NCBI GenBank assembly: GCA_964561095.1
Contig: CAZLNV010000009.1
Location: 1 to 29,478 of the forward strand
Source of the DNA: CAZLNV01 sp964561095
GTDB lineage: Bacteria; Bacillota_I; Bacilli_A; RF39; UBA660
Direction of reading: 5' to 3'
DNA length: 29,478 nt
Each line of letters starts with the position of its first letter. Positions within the stretch are counted from its first letter, which is position 1. Shown here in pieces: positions 22,994-29,478 of the stretch. The translations under genes were made by a program, and so were the position numbers. The notes beneath the pieces were generated by a model. The model was not told the DNA's origin and did not search any database. It saw nothing but the letters and a program-made list of their open reading frames with translations.

Positions 22994-24769
22994 CTACTCC
23001 ATCACAATTTTTAAACGTCTTACACCAGCTGAGGAAGATTCTTCTTTAACAATCTTTACTTTTCCTATCTCACTAGTATTGCTAACATGAGGTCCACCGC
23101 ATATTTCTTTAGAAACACCAGGTATTGTATAAACTGTTACTTTAGCTCCATATTTATTGGTAAATATACCTTCAGCGCCACTTTTTTTAGCGTCTTCATA
23201 ACTAAGTTCCTCTCTTATAACTGGTAGAGAATCAGATATTACTTTGTTAATCTTAGATTTTAATATAATTTTTTCTTCATCGGTCATTTTATGATCTAGT
23301 GGGAAATCCATTCTAAGTCTTTCAGGTGTTATATTTGATCCTTTTTGAATTACTTCTTTACCAAACATTTCTTTTAAGCACGCTAAAGTTATGTGGGCTA
23401 AAGTGTGATATTTTGTTGACTCATATGAGTTATCAGCTAAGCCTCCTTTAAATTCGCCTGCAGAAGCAGTTCTTGACTTTTCTTGATGCTCTTTAAACTT
23501 TTGATTAAACTCACTAACATCTACATCCATATTTTTTTCATTAGCAAGTTCAATAGTAAATTCTAAAGGAAAGCCAAAAGTATCAAATAATTTAAATGCA
23601 TTAACTCCATCTATTTTATTATTATCAATATTTTTAGCTATTTTATCGAACATTCTCATTCCGGAAACTAGAGTTTTATTAAATCTATTTTCTTCTTTTA
23701 ACAATTCATCAATAATGAAATTTTTATTTCTTTCAAGTTCATCATAATCTTCTTTATAGTCATTTATAACAACTAAAGCTAAATCTTCTAATATAGACAC
23801 TTCAACATTTAAACTTTTTATATACCTAATCATTCTTCTAATAAGTCGTCTTAACACATAACCAGGGCCTATATTTGATGGTGTTAATTTATGATCATCG
23901 CCTAATATAAATACACTTGTTCTAATGTGATCCATAATAATTCTAAATGCCTTTTTATTTTCTTCATACTCCATATTAGTTAAACTTTCTAATTTAAGTT
24001 TACTATTTTCAAATATAGAAGTATCATATACACTATTTTTGCCATTCAAAACTGTAAGGGTACGCTCCACTCCCATACCCGTATCAACATTTTTGTGATC
24101 AAGTAAAGTATACACTCCATTATTGGAATTAAACTCCATAAATACATCATTCCATATTTCTAAATATTTTCCACAGCTACATGATGGGCTACATTTACTA
24201 GAGCAAGCTTCTTTTCCTGTATCATAAAACATCTCAGTATCCGGTCCACAAGGTCCAGCTCCACTTCCTAATTCCCACCAGTTATCATTACTTCCTAAAA
24301 AGAAAATATGATCTTCCTTAACTCCCACACTTTTCCATAAGTTGTAACTTTCGGTATCCTTAGGAGCATTCTCATTGCCTTCAAAAACAGTAAAAAATAA
24401 TTTATTTTTATCTATTGCCAAATATTCTTTACTAGTCAAAAATTCAAAAGACCAAGGTATCATTTCACTTTTAAAATAATCTCCAAAAGACCAATTTCCA
24501 AGCATCTCAAAAAATGTCAAATGTGAATTATCTCCAACACTATCTATGTCACTTGTCCTTAAACATTTTTGAACATCACATATTCTTTTACCCTCTGGGT
24601 GTGGCGTGCCAAGTAGATAAGGTACTAAAGGATGCATACCAGCTGTAGTAAATAAAACAGACGGATCATTTTCAGGTATTATACTAGCACTTGATATGAT
24701 TTTGTGCCCTTTACTTTCAAAAAATTTAAAATACTTATTAATTAATACTTTCCTAGTTAATTCTTCCAT
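22994..24769 (-). CDS. alaS: Alanyl-tRNA synthetase, short form
   Basis: This 591-residue enzyme charges tRNA-Ala. The class II aminoacylation domain is about 1-240: FFESKGHKIISSASIIP, LFTTAGMHPLVPYL, RTSDIDSVGDNSHLTFFEMLGN and a GSGAGPCGPDTEMFYD loop. The tRNA-recognition helical domain ends near 435. An editing SAD core follows: HTLAH (His455, His459) and CGGPH (Cys557, His561), the zinc ligands of the deacylase, then a normal SAGVRR end. Two parts of the usual roughly 875-residue enzyme are missing: the beta-barrel between the helical domain and HxxxH, reduced here to FKGGLADNSYESTK, and the C-Ala dimerisation/tRNA domain. The gene ends cleanly and rlmN follows, so it is a short family form and not a broken gene. 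The start has AAGAGGAG. No T-box leader fits in the upstream gap. Confidence 0.97.
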   Translation of the reverse strand: MEELTRKVLINKYFKFFESKGHKIISSASIIPENDPSVLFTTAGMHPLVPYLLGTPHPEGKRICDVQKCLRTSDIDSVGDNSHLTFFEMLGNWSFGDYFKSEMIPWSFEFLTSKEYLAIDKNKLFFTVFEGNENAPKDTESYNLWKSVGVKEDHIFFLGSNDNWWELGSGAGPCGPDTEMFYDTGKEACSSKCSPSCSCGKYLEIWNDVFMEFNSNNGVYTLLDHKNVDTGMGVERTLTVLNGKNSVYDTSIFENSKLKLESLTNMEYEENKKAFRIIMDHIRTSVFILGDDHKLTPSNIGPGYVLRRLIRRMIRYIKSLNVEVSILEDLALVVINDYKEDYDELERNKNFIIDELLKEENRFNKTLVSGMRMFDKIAKNIDNNKIDGVNAFKLFDTFGFPLEFTIELANEKNMDVDVSEFNQKFKEHQEKSRTASAGEFKGGLADNSYESTKYHTLAHITLACLKEMFGKEVIQKGSNITPERLRMDFPLDHKMTDEEKIILKSKINKVISDSLPVIREELSYEDAKKSGAEGIFTNKYGAKVTVYTIPGVSKEICGGPHVSNTSEIGKVKIVKEESSSAGVRRLKIVME

Positions 24770-24796
24770 AATAAAACTCCTCTTAAATATAAATAA

Positions 24797-24805
24797 ATTA
24801 TAACA
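24797..24805 (-). promoter_or_regulatory. Extended -10 of the alaS operon
   Basis: The minus strand reads TGTTATAAT about 27 bases before the alaS start, an extended -10 element. The -35 region is AT-rich without a good hexamer. Confidence 0.5.
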
Positions 24806-24848
24806 TTATTTATAAAATTTAAAAAGAGTTTAAATAAGTTATAGATTT

Positions 24849-26197
24849 TTAATTACAAGTGGCAGATGTTCCCACCGGTTCTAAAGTATACCCTGAAGCA
24901 CATGTTGTATTTATTGTTGGAGTATCTGAATAATATGACTTTGAACTTGATTGAGAGTATAAAGTATATTCCCCAGTACAACCAGTTGTATTAACCACAT
25001 AATTGTCATATGTATATCCATATGAAGTGACATATCTGGCAATGGCCCACACTTGATTATCAGCTGGATAACAATCGGCTATCGGAACTGCCTTCGATAA
25101 CTGAATATTATTAGGATTAGGGTTTTCTTCGTCCCAATACATTGTTCGCTTTTAAACCCATTAGTACCTTCACTGTCTTGCCAAGATGCTATTCCATCTT
25201 TTCCCGTAATTAATAGTTCTTTTAATTTTGATGAATCCCAGCATCCATCTTGTCCCCAATGTTTAGCCCCTCTAGCTTTCAAATAGCAATAATAAGACTT
25301 ACCATCTGTATAATTGATCCAAAATTTATAAATATAACCCCACATAGAGGATTCACATCCAAAAGACTCACACCCTGTTTTGCCAGCCGATGAACAAGCA
25401 GAAACAGCTGCATTGCCATCAGAATAACTACATGCTGACTCCCCTCTTTTTTTACATGTATAACTTGGAATACATTTATAGCATTTATATAGTCTTCTTT
25501 GTATAGCATAATATGTGCTTCCATTTACATTTGCATCCACAAGAGCACCGACTGCATATATTGCATCTGTTGAGTTTGAATATAAATTCCAGCCCATTGT
25601 TCTATAACCTGACAGAGCAGTAATTGTAGGTGCTGTTACTTTACATGTTGTATCGGTGTTATATATAGTACAAGGATTTGCTTCACCTATCGAGTCTGCT
25701 CCATTTTTATCAAATGTTGCTGATATGCCTTTGCTTGTTATTGCGTAATATGTTTCATCTTCGGATATTGTTATATCTCCCTCAGCACTTACTGATTCTT
25801 TGTGAGCATTAGCATTTGTATTCCATCCTATTGCTGTCCCATCAGTTCTTGTTATTGTTGGAGTTGTTACATTACACGCTGTAGCAGTATTATAAATTGT
25901 ACAAGGTATTGATGTTGTTCCTATCGATGTTGCTCCATTTGTAACAAAAGTGGCTGATATTTGTTTACTTGTTATTGCATAATATGTTGTACCATTATTA
26001 TCCTCTGATATTGTTATATCTTGTTCAGTGCTCACTAATTTATCATGAGCATTAGAATCTATATTCCATCCTATTTTGTTATAACTATCCCTTTGTATAG
26101 AAGGCGATTTAAGACTACAACTTCCTCCTTCAACAGTAGAGCAAGCCATTGAAGTTGGACCGCTTTCAGTAGCTCCATTAAGGTTACAGTCTAACCC
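24849..26197 (-). pseudogene. 5'-truncated, frameshifted repeat surface protein
   Basis: The frame is open from 26197, right after a TAG, with no start codon or ribosome site until an internal Met. The protein therefore lacks its N terminus and begins inside a repeat (GLDCNLNGATESGPTSMAC). Three to four copies of an approximately 65-residue unit follow. Each unit reads ITSK-I-ATF-NGA-SIG, C-TIYNT-T-C-VT-PTI, IGWN-N-NAH, then D-TIS-E-x-TYYA. This resembles cysteine-bearing variants of Listeria-Bacteroides (InlB B-like) repeats. The C-terminal part is Cys-rich with CY-C-PSYTCK and a unique tail. At about 25140 the frame breaks: GFKSEQ ends and MYWDEENPN resumes one frame over, as if one A had been lost from a short run, since codon count is restored by a single extra base. 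It is paralogous to the gene ending at 28172. Confidence 0.75.
25806..26007 (-). repeat. 202-bp exact direct repeat, copy 1
   Basis: This stretch is identical base for base to 29277-29478, in the same orientation and 3471 bp apart. It encodes the GTTYYAITSK-ISATFVTNGA to NVTTPTITRTDGTAIGW portion of the surface-protein repeat. Confidence 0.95.
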
Positions 26198-26217
26198 CTA
26201 ACCGGGTTAGTTTTTTT
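26191..26217 (+). terminator. Hairpin with T tract, plus strand
   Basis: CTAACCC (26191-26197) pairs with GGGTTAG (26204-26210) around the loop CTAACC, followed by seven Ts. As RNA on the plus strand it is a textbook intrinsic terminator, but no plus-strand gene precedes it. It lies at the exact point where the coding frame of the truncated repeat protein begins. Confidence 0.55.
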
Positions 26218-26271
26218 ATGCCCTCTTGGTTCATCTACAAGATACCACAGAAATTTTGTTTTATCTACTAA

Positions 26272-26379
26272 TTTGTGGCACTTTTGTAGACTTTTTTGAG
26301 AACTTTTGTAGGAAGTTTGTAAATTGTTTGTAGGTTTATATTTATATCTATATTAGGTATAATTGTAGACTTTTTGTAG
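26272..26379 (+). repeat. Phased TTTGTAG array, 11-bp period
   Basis: TTTGTAG-like heptamers start at 26272 (TTTGTGG), 26283, 26294 (degenerate TTTTGAG), 26305, 26316 (TTTGTAA) and 26327, so each start is exactly 11 bp after the last. A second pair starts at 26362 (ATTGTAG) and 26373. The region is noncoding, downstream of a minus-strand terminator. It may be a multi-site protein target or a curved-DNA element. Confidence 0.6.
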
Positions 26380-26383
26380 AATT

Positions 26384-26418
26384 AAAAAAAAGCATCGATG
26401 TTCATCGCATCTATGCTT
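26384..26418 (-). terminator. Intrinsic terminator of the unknown membrane-anchored protein
   Basis: On the minus strand AAGCATAGATG pairs with CATCGATGCTT (one mismatch) around a 7-nt loop, followed by a run of Ts. It lies about 40 bp after the stop at 26455. Confidence 0.85.
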
Positions 26419-26454
26419 CTTTTAATTGTTAAATTGTAATTTGTTATTATTAAT

Positions 26455-27198
26455 TTAAATTTTGATTGTTTCTAATAATTCCATTATAAATTCGTTGTTG
26501 GTAATACTATTTCCAGATAATGTTATTACATATTGAACATCATTACCTAATATATGAATCTCTTTTAAATTATCTGATAGACTATTTATTATATAACCAG
26601 ATAGCCTTCCGTCAATTAAAGTTATATTTTCAAATTCAGGTAAAGTCACTTCTACAAAACTATTTATTAAAAAATTGTTTTTTATAGTTTCATTATTCAT
26701 AAATATATTATTGTATATGCAATAATTATTTTTTATATAACTTAATAAATCAATATCGTTTTTAATTTTTTTATCACTTAAGTAATCTTTCATACTTTCT
26801 TCAGTTTTAAAATTATATTCATCAGCATCATCTTCTGTATATAAACTAAATGAATTAAAATTAAGAATATCAATATATTGTTGTGTTTTATCTATTGTAT
26901 AAAATGACTCAATATTTCCATTAGTATCATATTTAACCTTTATAGTTGAATTGTTTTCATTTACTATATATTCTTTAAAATAATTTCTCATAGTTAATTC
27001 TTCATAATTTAAAATTTCATCACTTTCTACTTCGTTATAATTAACTACTGTTATAGTTTTTGTAAAAATATTATCTAAATTTAAATTTCTTTCCTCACTT
27101 TTAAATTTGTTTAAAACCAGCAACTTGTTAATTAATATTAGTAGTAATACTATCACAAATGTAATTATAATTGTTAAAAATATTTTTTTATTTTTCAT
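26455..27198 (-). CDS. Membrane-anchored extracellular protein, unknown, 247 aa
   Basis: I do not recognise this protein. It has a Lys-rich N terminus and one long hydrophobic helix (about residues 5-29), followed by an Asn/Asp/Glu-rich exterior of about 215 residues with few cysteines, so it is probably anchored outside the membrane. The exterior has short alternating strands (TITVVNYNEVE, STIKVKYDTNG, ITLIDGRLSGYII, DVQYVITLSGNSI), consistent with a beta-rich domain. The ATG at 27198 has AAAGGGATG upstream. The promoter is an extended -10, with a palindrome just before the gene. It is divergent from an Xre-type regulator, which may control it, and its terminator follows. Confidence 0.75.
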   Translation of the reverse strand: MKNKKIFLTIIITFVIVLLLILINKLLVLNKFKSEERNLNLDNIFTKTITVVNYNEVESDEILNYEELTMRNYFKEYIVNENNSTIKVKYDTNGNIESFYTIDKTQQYIDILNFNSFSLYTEDDADEYNFKTEESMKDYLSDKKIKNDIDLLSYIKNNYCIYNNIFMNNETIKNNFLINSFVEVTLPEFENITLIDGRLSGYIINSLSDNLKEIHILGNDVQYVITLSGNSITNNEFIMELLETIKI

Positions 27199-27220
27199 AA
27201 AATCATCCCTTTCTAAATGA

Positions 27221-27248
27221 GGTAGTGTGAAATGTTTATAACACTACC
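27221..27248. promoter_or_regulatory. Palindromic operator or hairpin near the start of transcription
   Basis: GGTAGTGT (27221-27228) and ACACTACC (27241-27248) are perfect 8-bp inverted repeats with centres 20 bp apart, about two helical turns. They lie just downstream of the -10 of the gene starting at 27198. A dimeric repressor there would block transcription. The nearby Xre protein is the obvious candidate, but no link is shown. Confidence 0.55.
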
Positions 27249-27254
27249 ACTTAT

Positions 27255-27263
27255 ATTATAACA
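27255..27263 (-). promoter_or_regulatory. Extended -10 promoter of the gene at 27198
   Basis: The minus strand reads TGTTATAAT, a TGn-TATAAT extended -10, placing the transcription start at about 27248, inside the palindrome. Confidence 0.55.
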
Positions 27264-27337
27264 CAACTTTTTTATTTTTTCTAAAATAACTTGTAATAAA
27301 TTCAAACTAGAGTTAATATCACAACGAGGTGATAATT

Positions 27338-27589
27338 TTGGGACGCAAACATTTTAGGAGTTCTGATATCTATGATGTGGTTGCATCTAATATAAAAAAA
27401 TGTAGAAAGGATGCCGGACTTACACAAGTTCAAGTTGCTGAACTAACTGGATACTCTCACGAATTTATAAGGCGTGTAGAAGCACCAAATTGTAAAAAAA
27501 ATTTTACTATTGAAAGCGTTTATATAATATCCAAGGCTTTGGGTATTCATATATCAGAATTATTCAAAAAAAAGGAGTCAGACGATTAA
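27338..27589 (+). CDS. Xre-family helix-turn-helix regulator
   Basis: This 83-residue DNA-binding protein has a Cro/C1-type HTH at about residues 14-68: IKKCRKDAGLTQVQVAELTGYSHEFIRRVE, then FTIESVYIISKALGIHISELF. The first helix and the TQ-x-x-VAE-x-x-G turn are typical. The last residues are Lys/Glu-rich. TTG at 27338 is chosen because GAGGTGAT lies just before it; a GTG at 27329 sits inside that ribosome site. It is the only plus-strand gene in the accessory region, divergent from the protein starting at 27198, so it may regulate that gene, itself or the pilin. A terminator overlaps the stop codon. Confidence 0.85.
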   Translation: MGRKHFRSSDIYDVVASNIKKCRKDAGLTQVQVAELTGYSHEFIRRVEAPNCKKNFTIESVYIISKALGIHISELFKKKESDD

Positions 27590-27606
27590 TTTCTGGCTTC
27601 TTTTTT
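27574..27606 (+). terminator. Intrinsic terminator of the Xre gene
   Basis: GGAGTCAGA pairs with TCTGGCTTC (two G-U pairs) around a 9-nt loop, followed by six Ts. Read on minus it has two mismatches but is followed by Ts, so it may weakly serve the convergent pilin gene. Confidence 0.75.
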
Positions 27607-27621
27607 AGTGAGCTCCAAACT

Positions 27622-28100
27622 TTAATTTGAAGTATTATCACACCACCTCCCTCCATTATAATTAAAGTATACAATATATTCTACAAAGTTTTGATTTTTA
27701 GTTGGTTCTATTTCTCCAAACTTTGCTTGTGTTATTGACTTAATTCTTGTTATTGCAATAAGTTCATCATTAATAGATGTATTATCAACTGGATTAACTA
27801 CACAGCCTATTTCTTCATTGCATCCTTCGCTTATCTCTTTAACATCTATGTCTACATCACCAGAATATATTAATGTCCTTACTTTTATTTGTATTTGTGT
27901 TGCATTCCCAAATGCGTCTTTATTTCTTGTTGCATATAGCTCAGCAGCTGAAATTATTGATTCTCTTTTTGCTGCATATGCTCTTTGCTTCATAGAGGCA
28001 GATATTTTCATTACTGATGGTACTGCAATTAATAAAATTACCGCAATTATTGCAATTGTTACCAATATTTCTATCAGCGTAAATCCTTTTTATTTTTCAT
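27622..28100 (-). pseudogene. Type IV prepilin-like gene with a frameshift in the leader
   Basis: The ATG at 28100 has AGGAG six bases upstream and reads MKNKKDLR, then a stop. In the next frame the DNA encodes KGFTLIEILVTIA and continues without stops for 147 residues. The KKGFTLIE signature is the type III leader: cleavage after Gly, Phe methylated, Glu5. Adding one A to the five-A run at 28087-28091 joins the start to this frame and gives an exact 160-codon gene (159 residues), so one base appears lost. The mature part has a hydrophobic assembly helix, then AAELYATRNKD, charged middle segments and a C-terminal YIVYFNYNGGRWC. A TTG inside the leader could start a product without the leader, which would not be exported normally. 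The substrate or partner proteins are unknown. Confidence 0.8.
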
Positions 28101-28142
28101 ATACACTCCTACTATAAATAAATTCTATCACATTTCTTTTAT

Positions 28143-28168
28143 AAAAAAAAGAGTTTATCAAAAACTCT
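28143..28168 (-). terminator. Intrinsic terminator after the repeat surface protein
   Basis: On the minus strand AGAGTTT pairs with AAACTCT around a 5-nt loop and is followed by eight Ts, just beyond the stop at 28172. It separates that gene from the prepilin. Confidence 0.85.
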
Positions 28169-28171
28169 AAT

Positions 28172-29478
28172 TTAACATGAACCACTTGTTGTTCCATATG
28201 TTACTTGATTAGGATATGAAGATGGACAATCTCCATTTTCATATTTGCCTGAAGCAAATATTTTACAAGAATTCGTATTTGTAGCTATTACTGTTCCACC
28301 TCCACAACTAGATTGGTTATATGACATTATATAATAATCATATCCATAAGTTGTTGTTCCTGTCCTAATAGGATCGAATCCTTTTAAATTACATTCTCCA
28401 AAAGTTCCCACAAGTGCTTTATTTTTATAAGATTGACATTTTTCTTCGTAAAAATAATTATCTTTGTCAGTTGTATGATGACTATAAAATAACCATATAC
28501 TATCTGCATGTTTACTACCAGCCTCTACCTCATTTTCGCATAAACTTGTTTTAGTATCACTATCAGTTTTTACCATTATTTTCCTAAATAATTCTTTTAA
28601 GCAGCTATACTTGGCAGTACTATTTTCTGTATATTGATCACAGACATCTACATCTATATAAAAATTTGTACTAGAAACTGATGTGGAGCAATCTTTCCAT
28701 AATACACTAGAAGGTGCATCACTATCACAACTAACTGCATTTTCTCTTCCAGTTTTACCCAAAATACAAAATTTATCTGTATCTGAAGTAGAATATGTAT
28801 AAGGTCCACTTGTTTGACTCGTTTGTGAACATCCTGTGACATTTGCTATAGATGAACATGCACCAGAAGCTGCTCCTGAATCAGTCGTATATGGTGCTTG
28901 ACTTTGTAAAGCACTTTTGCAAGTATATGTATTTGTAACATTATTTGTATAGCAAGCATATCCTTGTCTTTGTATTGCATAATATGTAATATTACTTGAA
29001 ATAGAAGCAGATCCACCTACATTTATAGTTTGAGTTGTTGCAGTTTGAACCGTATTCCATCCAGCTAAAATTTTATCGCTAGCTACTGTTATTGTTGGAG
29101 TTGTTACATTACATGCTGTAGCAGTATTATACATTGTACAAGGTATTGATGTTGCACCTATTGATACTACACCATTTGAATTAAATGTTGCTGTTAGTGT
29201 CTTACTTGTTATTGCATAATATGTTGTATTTCCATCTGTAGATGCTAAACCACCCGCGCCTACTGATGCCGCTGTTGCATTAGCATTTGTATTCCATCCT
29301 ATTGCTGTCCCATCAGTTCTTGTTATTGTTGGAGTTGTTACATTACACGCTGTAGCAGTATTATAAATTGTACAAGGTATTGATGTTGTTCCTATCGATG
29401 TTGCTCCATTTGTAACAAAAGTGGCTGATATTTGTTTACTTGTTATTGCATAATATGTTGTACCATTATTATCCTCTG
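28172..29478 (-). CDS. Repeat-containing cysteine-rich surface protein, 5' partial
   Basis: The frame is open to the window end; 435 codons are visible, without a start. The N-terminal part is tandem copies of the same unit as its paralog: ATF-x-x-NG-x-x-SIG, CTIYNTATAC, NVTTPTIT, IGWNTNANA and TYYAIT-S-K. They resemble Listeria-Bacteroides (InlB B-like) repeats with extra cysteines. A hinge AIQRQGYACY-YTCK-CSS-TGC is shared with the paralog. The last 250 residues are Cys-rich and unique: YFYEEKCQSYKNKALVGTFGEC, then YIMSYNQSSCGGG and CPSSYPNQVTYGTTSGSC at the end. No anchor motif is visible. It is probably exported and cell-wall or pilus-associated, by proximity to a prepilin; this is an inference. 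Confidence 0.85.
   Translation of the reverse strand, partial: EDNNGTTYYAITSKQISATFVTNGATSIGTTSIPCTIYNTATACNVTTPTITRTDGTAIGWNTNANATAASVGAGGLASTDGNTTYYAITSKTLTATFNSNGVVSIGATSIPCTMYNTATACNVTTPTITVASDKILAGWNTVQTATTQTINVGGSASISSNITYYAIQRQGYACYTNNVTNTYTCKSALQSQAPYTTDSGAASGACSSIANVTGCSQTSQTSGPYTYSTSDTDKFCILGKTGRENAVSCDSDAPSSVLWKDCSTSVSSTNFYIDVDVCDQYTENSTAKYSCLKELFRKIMVKTDSDTKTSLCENEVEAGSKHADSIWLFYSHHTTDKDNYFYEEKCQSYKNKALVGTFGECNLKGFDPIRTGTTTYGYDYYIMSYNQSSCGGGTVIATNTNSCKIFASGKYENGDCPSSYPNQVTYGTTSGSC
29277..29478 (-). repeat. 202-bp exact direct repeat, copy 2
   Basis: It is identical to 25806-26007 and reaches the window end, so the true match may be longer. It lies in the repeat region of the partial surface protein. 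Confidence 0.95.

Noticed and set aside
24770..24848. Possible T-box riboswitch before alaS
   Set aside because: The gap to the upstream gene is only about 80 bp, with no T-box core sequence and no specifier or antiterminator stems.
25279..25524. 81-codon frame inside the repeat surface gene
   Set aside because: It lies in another frame of the longer repeat-protein sequence and shows no independent start signal.
28654..28842. 62-codon frame inside the partial surface gene
   Set aside because: Shadow of the main frame, which has the repeat and Cys-rich pattern.
24849..29478. Alternative genetic code (TGA read as Trp) as the reason for broken surface genes
   Set aside because: The breaks are frame changes and not in-frame TGA codons; the long genes of the window use TGG for Trp and read through normally.
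1..29478. CRISPR array
   Set aside because: No regularly spaced direct repeats with unique spacers and no cas gene; the 11-bp array at 26272-26379 is far too short in period.

Overview
The window is AT-rich Firmicutes chromosome. The spoIIGA-sigE pair, sigG, a YlmC/YmxH protein and a probable GerS-type lipoprotein mark an endospore former, or a close relative that keeps the sporulation regulators. The small, tightly packed genes, a short AlaRS and pilin/repeat surface proteins recall the Mollicutes-related Bacilli of animal guts. That placement is an inference from gene content, not a phylogeny. Almost every gene lies on the minus strand; only DUF378, TspO, a transposase relic and an Xre-type regulator are on plus.

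Reading down the minus strand from the high-coordinate end: 29478-24849 is an accessory surface-protein region. It holds a repeat protein that runs off the window, a type IV prepilin whose frame is broken in the leader, a divergent Xre-type regulator, an unknown membrane-anchored protein, and a second repeat protein that is 5'-truncated and frameshifted. The two repeat genes share an exact 202-bp direct repeat. The intergenic DNA beside the truncated copy carries a helically phased TTTGTAG array.

From 24769 to about 15957 lies a housekeeping operon: alaS, rlmN, stp, prkC, rsgA, rpe, a polysaccharide deacetylase and a formate/nitrite-type channel. It couples PASTA kinase/phosphatase signalling to translation and cell-envelope functions. 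A tRNA-Lys(CTT) with its own promoter and terminator follows, then a pair of membrane-anchored extracellular proteins (a DUF6273-like protein and a phosphodiester glycosidase) and an orphan gene.

The sporulation block is spoIIGA-sigE (13192-10866 with the orphan gene just upstream). It is separated from sigG (6192-5419) by a three-gene insert: a Cys-rich membrane protein, a long coiled-coil membrane protein and a YrzB/DUF1292 protein. In Bacillus and Clostridium the three sporulation genes are adjacent. sigG has its own promoter, which resembles a forespore promoter.

Below sigG, about 600 bp without an intact gene holds what looks like a decayed TnpB-type transposase. It is followed by a DUF21/CorB-like membrane protein, a small orphan, ylmC, lspA and a RluA-family pseudouridine synthase. 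TspO (+), a rhomboid protease (-), a DUF378 protein (+) and the 5' part of a LolA/GerS-like lipoprotein (-) complete the window.
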